A stretch of DNA of 38,792 nucleotides from Planctomycetaceae bacterium (lineage in GTDB: Bacteria; Planctomycetota; Planctomycetia; Planctomycetales; Planctomycetaceae), in the NCBI GenBank assembly GCA_002722955.1, contig PBMZ01000027.1:1-38792 (forward strand). The letters are read 5' to 3'. The notes beneath the pieces were generated by a model, which was given only the letters and a program-made list of their open reading frames with translations, was not told the origin of the DNA and did not search any database. Numbering within the stretch: position 1 is the stretch's first letter; each line of letters opens with the position of its first letter. The position numbers were made by a program, and so were the translations under genes. Positions 35,670 to 38,792 of this stretch are shown one piece after another.

Positions 35670-37055
35670 ATGAGATCCCTTCTCTTGACCATCATTGCCA
35701 TCTTCGTTTTGGCCACACAGACTTGCCAAGCGTCTAAACCCAACATCGTTTACATCTTGTTAGATGACGCTGGCTACGGAGACTTGAGTTGCTACGGGCA
35801 GAAAAAGTTCAAGACTCCTAACATCGATCGACTTGCCAGCGAGGGCATGAAGTTCACCGATCACTACGCCGGCTCGACCGTTTGCGCACCAACACGGTGC
35901 GTCCTGATGACGGGCAAGCACACTGGCCACTGTTTCGTTCGCGGTAATCGCGAGGTGCAACCAGAGGGCCAAGCCCCCATGCCCGCCGACATCGTGACTT
36001 TGCCCAAGCTGCTCAAGTCTGCCGGATATGCCACGGGAGCGTTCGGCAAGTGGGGCCTCGGAGCACCCGGTTCCGTCAGCGATCCCAGCGTGCATTTTGA
36101 TGTCTTCTATGGTTACAACTGCCAACGCCAAGCCCACACGTACTACCCAAGGCATCTTTGGCGCAACACAAAGAAAGTTCCGTTGGACCAAAAGACGTAT
36201 TCGCACGACTTAATCAATGATCAAGCATTGAAGTTCATCGAGGATCACAAATCGGGCCCGTTCTTTTGCTTCATGCCCGTCACAATTCCTCATGCAGCCA
36301 TGCATGCCCCCGAAGAATACGTTGCCCCGTTCCGCAAGAAGTTTCCGCAATTCGAAAACAAGGTCGGCAAGTACCGCGGACCGCTGGTTAAGAATCCAAT
36401 CGCTGCCTTTGCCGGCATGATGAAAAAGCTAGACGAAGGCGTCGGGGAACTTCTCGATCTATTGAGGGAACTCGGCATCGACGAAAACACGATTGTGCTA
36501 CTCAGTTCGGACAACGGCCCTCACCGAGAAGGCGGGCACGATCCGGTGTTCTTTAACAGTAATGGTGGCCTAAAGGGTTTCAAACGCGATCTCTTCGAAG
36601 GTGGAATCCGAGTTCCCTTGTTGGCGCGATGGCCCAAGACGATCAAAGCTGGAACGACCTCGAATCACATTTCGGCGCATTGGGACATCATGCCGACTTT
36701 CCTCGAACTTGCTGGTGCTAAGACGCCGGACGGCATAGACGGCATCTCTTTCGTGCCAGCACTTTTGGGGAAAGACTCACAGGCCCAACACGACTACTTG
36801 TATTGGGAATTCTACGAGCAAGGCGGCAAGAAGGCGGCTCGGTTCGGCAAGTGGAAAGCCGTGCAATTGAACGTCAACCGTGACAAGAATAGTCCGATTC
36901 AACTTTTTGATTTGAGCAAAGATCGCTCTGAGAAGAACAACATCGCCGACGCCAACGCAGAGATTGTTGAAGCGGCCAAGAAGATTTTCGTTGACGCTCA
37001 CCAGCCATCCGATCTTTGGAAGTTTGCTGTGCGGCGAAAGCCCAAGAAGAAGTAA
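35670..37055 (+). CDS. Sulfatase (arylsulfatase family, exported)
   Basis: 461 residues from ATG 35670. It has its own Sec signal (LLLTIIAIFVLATQTCQA), so the DUF1552 remnant upstream is not needed for export. Family S1 landmarks: PNIVYILLDDAGYGDLSCYG with metal-binding Asp32/Asp33; the modification site CAPTR (Cys72-x-Pro-x-Arg76), where Cys is converted to formylglycine; TGKHTGH; GYATGAFGKWGLG; PVTIPHAAMHAPEEY; LSSDNGPHREGGHDP; and GGIRVPLLARWP. It hydrolyses sulfate esters in the periplasm or outside; the substrate is probably a sulfated polysaccharide, but its identity is not visible. The frame is continuous with the DUF1552 remnant, so a 547-residue readthrough product from 35412 is possible. 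It converges on the deacylase with 20 nt between. Confidence 0.93.
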   Translation: MRSLLLTIIAIFVLATQTCQASKPNIVYILLDDAGYGDLSCYGQKKFKTPNIDRLASEGMKFTDHYAGSTVCAPTRCVLMTGKHTGHCFVRGNREVQPEGQAPMPADIVTLPKLLKSAGYATGAFGKWGLGAPGSVSDPSVHFDVFYGYNCQRQAHTYYPRHLWRNTKKVPLDQKTYSHDLINDQALKFIEDHKSGPFFCFMPVTIPHAAMHAPEEYVAPFRKKFPQFENKVGKYRGPLVKNPIAAFAGMMKKLDEGVGELLDLLRELGIDENTIVLLSSDNGPHREGGHDPVFFNSNGGLKGFKRDLFEGGIRVPLLARWPKTIKAGTTSNHISAHWDIMPTFLELAGAKTPDGIDGISFVPALLGKDSQAQHDYLYWEFYEQGGKKAARFGKWKAVQLNVNRDKNSPIQLFDLSKDRSEKNNIADANAEIVEAAKKIFVDAHQPSDLWKFAVRRKPKKK

Positions 37056-37056
37056 C

Positions 37057-37075
37057 GCGATCATTGTCAGATCGC
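37057..37075. terminator. Small inverted repeat between convergent genes
   Basis: GCGATC (37057-37062) and GATCGC (37070-37075), 6-bp stem and 7-nt loop, filling the gap between the sulfatase and deacylase stop codons. The layout is the same as at 1128-1146. No T-run, so a weak terminator at best. Confidence 0.3.
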
Positions 37076-38662
37076 TTAGCGTCCCAGCGTCACAGGTTTT
37101 CCAGGCAAGCTTTTCGTCATCTTGGCGTCTTGAAGCACGGCCACACCATTGACGATGACGTGATGAACGCCTTTTGAATACTGATGTGGATTCGCAAACG
37201 TCGCGACATCGGTGATTGTCTTCGGATCGAACACGACGACGTCAGCGTGCGAGCCAACTTTCAGCGTGCCGCGTTTTTTCCAACCGAGACGCGATGCTGG
37301 CAGTGACGTCATCTTTCGGATGGCCTCTTCCAGCTTCAGATGGCCGCGTTCTCGGACGTATCGCGCCAACACCCGAGGATAACATCCGTACGATCGAGGA
37401 TGCGGGTTGCCCGCTCCAAACTCCAGCACGCCGCCGTCCGATGCGATGCTTGTTTGTGGATGAGCCATTACGCGGTCGACGTCGCCTCCGACGCTGTCAT
37501 CAAGCGTGTGGTTGATGCCACGAGTGCCCTTGCTGATCAGCTCGACAAGCAACAGAGACCCGTTCCGCAAAGTCACCGGCTGGCGTCTTTGTTGAAGAAT
37601 GTCCCTGATCGTCATCCCCTCAAGCGTTGGATCGTGTCCGGCGCGGGCGACTCGAATTCTGTCCAAGGCCGCTGTCGTGTGCTCATCGTTCTTTGTGTCT
37701 TGGCCTTGGCGATAAACTTTGCGGACGAGCAACTCTTCGACGCCTTCAATGATGCGAACTTTCGTCTCCGCGTCGGCAATGCGTTTACGAAACTCACCCA
37801 TTCCACCGACAAGCGACCATTGCGGCACGTACAAATCCATGCCACCGCTGCCAGCAGAATATGGGTATTGGTCAAGTGTCACATTCTGGCCACTTTTGCG
37901 GGCGGCGTCGATTCGGGCGAGCGTTTGTCGAGTCAGCCCGAAGACCGAAACTGACGAGATTTTGTGGTGAGAGATGTGCACGGGAACCTTCGCTTTGCGG
38001 CCAATTAATAGTGCTTCTTCCACTGCCTCGAAGATGCGTGTGCCTTCGTCTCTCATGTGCGTCGCGTAGAACCCACGGTATGGTTTGATCTCGGAAACCA
38101 ATGCGACGATTTCCGCGGTTTCGGCATACGCTCCGGGTCCATACCGTAGACTTGTCGACATCCCCACTGCACCATCTTCCATGGCCTGACGAACGATGCG
38201 CTGCATTTCGGCAAGCTGCTGTTTTGATGGCACTTTGTTGATGCGCCCCATGACCGATTGCCGCACACTTCCATGGCCGACGAGCAAAGCAATGTTTGGT
38301 CCCGTTCCGCCATCTCGCAGCTTTGTGAAGAATTCGCCCACGTCGATTGGCGAGCCCCCGCAGTTGCCGCAGAGCAATGTTGTGACGCCTTGCCGAATGT
38401 AGTTCTCGGCAGGCCGGTACTTCAGGATTCCTCGATCGGCATGACTGTGCAAATCAATGAAGCCGGGGCACACGACGTGGTCTTTCGCATTGATTCTGGC
38501 CTTCGCTTTCTCATCACTCAGATTACCAATAGCAACGATGTGACCATCTTCAATGGCAATGTCAGCCACTTGGCCTTTTGAGCCCGTGCCGTCAATGACG
38601 GTGCCACCATCAATGATCAAATCAGCGTCGCCAAGCAAAGCGAGCAGTAAGCAGACAGACAT
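37076..38662 (-). CDS. N-acyl-D-amino-acid deacylase family amidohydrolase
   Basis: 528 residues from ATG 38662, chosen because GAGGTGAT, a near-full anti-SD complement, lies 4 nt upstream; a GTG at 38671 is overlapped by it. A short hydrophobic N-terminus (MSVCLLLALLGDADLI) may be a weak signal. The amidohydrolase landmarks are present: DLIIDGGTVIDGTG, VCPGFIDLHSHADRGIL (His72, His74), TTLLCGNCGGSP (Cys101 region), STSLRYGPGAYAETAEIVAL, FYATHMRDEGTRIFEAVEEAL, VPVHISHHKIS, IASDGGVLEFGAGNPHPRSYG and a C-terminal VGSHADVVVFDPKTITD. It removes the acyl group from N-acyl-D-amino acids, with Zn2+. D-residues could come from peptidoglycan or other polymers. Convergent with the sulfatase. Confidence 0.93.
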   Translation of the reverse strand: MSVCLLLALLGDADLIIDGGTVIDGTGSKGQVADIAIEDGHIVAIGNLSDEKAKARINAKDHVVCPGFIDLHSHADRGILKYRPAENYIRQGVTTLLCGNCGGSPIDVGEFFTKLRDGGTGPNIALLVGHGSVRQSVMGRINKVPSKQQLAEMQRIVRQAMEDGAVGMSTSLRYGPGAYAETAEIVALVSEIKPYRGFYATHMRDEGTRIFEAVEEALLIGRKAKVPVHISHHKISSVSVFGLTRQTLARIDAARKSGQNVTLDQYPYSAGSGGMDLYVPQWSLVGGMGEFRKRIADAETKVRIIEGVEELLVRKVYRQGQDTKNDEHTTAALDRIRVARAGHDPTLEGMTIRDILQQRRQPVTLRNGSLLLVELISKGTRGINHTLDDSVGGDVDRVMAHPQTSIASDGGVLEFGAGNPHPRSYGCYPRVLARYVRERGHLKLEEAIRKMTSLPASRLGWKKRGTLKVGSHADVVVFDPKTITDVATFANPHQYSKGVHHVIVNGVAVLQDAKMTKSLPGKPVTLGR

Positions 38663-38702
38663 ACAGATCACCTCGTGATGTCATACGCGCGGAGTGGGAA
38701 AG

Positions 38703-38792
38703 CTAGTTGGGTTCGTCATCACCGGCAGCTAGCGCCTTGCCGCTCGAAACTTGACGTTCTTCACTGAAGACCAGGGTGGCTGGGGTCGAGTC
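38703..38792 (-). CDS. Possible C-terminal end of a gene running off the window
   Basis: On the minus strand a frame is open from the window edge to a TAG at 38703-38705, giving 29 residues ending SSGKALAAGDDEPN. It is hydrophilic and matches no family I know. The stretch also contains CGGCA and TGCCG arms around GGCGCTAGC (about 38727-38751), which looks like a repeat unit, so chance openness is a real alternative. Confidence 0.25.
   Translation of the reverse strand, partial: DSTPATLVFSEERQVSSGKALAAGDDEPN

Overview
The window looks like a chromosomal segment of a planctomycete (Pirellulales-like). The evidence is gene content, not a marker gene: a DUF1501 protein with a Tat signal, a DUF1549/DUF1553 cytochrome-type protein, a PVC-type ThuA/propeller/haem fusion, a DUF1552 remnant, a sulfatase with a CxPxR site, and giant secreted repeat proteins with an ExRTLL-type N-terminus. 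No tRNA, rRNA, CRISPR array, transposase or phage gene was recognised.

Layout. 1-4.1 kb: the 3' end of a secreted autotransporter-repeat/Calx-beta protein, a convergent DUF1501 protein, and an orphan EboD-like sugar-phosphate cyclase. 4.1-11.5 kb: two tandem giant RTX (Ca-binding nonapeptide) proteins on the minus strand. They are paralogues sharing the N-terminus, an uncharacterised internal module and the C-terminal tail, but each carries a different central cassette. 11.9-19.5 kb: a small secreted protein, then two large secreted haem proteins (PSD1 type, and a 1271-residue ThuA/F5-8C/propeller/HEAT/cytochrome fusion). 19.7-27.5 kb: a Uma2-type nuclease-fold protein, a DUF3604 protein, then housekeeping metabolism (inositol-monophosphatase family, ThiC, YtoQ, GlyA). 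27.6-31.8 kb: a BRCT-MerR-TPR fusion closely followed by a Gfo/Idh/MocA oxidoreductase, and a convergent MobA-ankyrin fusion. 31.9-38.8 kb: a TonB protein and TonB-dependent receptor pair, a DUF1552 fragment running in frame into a complete sulfatase, an N-acyl-D-amino-acid deacylase, and the possible tail of one more gene.

Functional reading. Much of the coding capacity is secreted or periplasmic: sulfatase, deacylase, haem-containing putative oxidoreductases, Ca-binding repeat proteins and TonB-dependent uptake. This fits the polymer-degrading lifestyle usual in planctomycetes. ThiC, GlyA and the phosphatase are ordinary metabolism.

The most notable non-coding signal is a set of at least six sequence-unrelated families of imperfect inverted repeats, each about 30-155 bp as a pair, sitting in many of the intergenic gaps. 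Several are repeated within the window, one is nested inside another, and two copies of one family flank the MobA-ankyrin gene. They resemble REP/REPIN-type elements, and some could also act as terminators. The most notable protein-level observations are the BRCT-MerR-TPR fusion, the MobA-ankyrin fusion, the DUF1552/sulfatase junction and the modular RTX pair.
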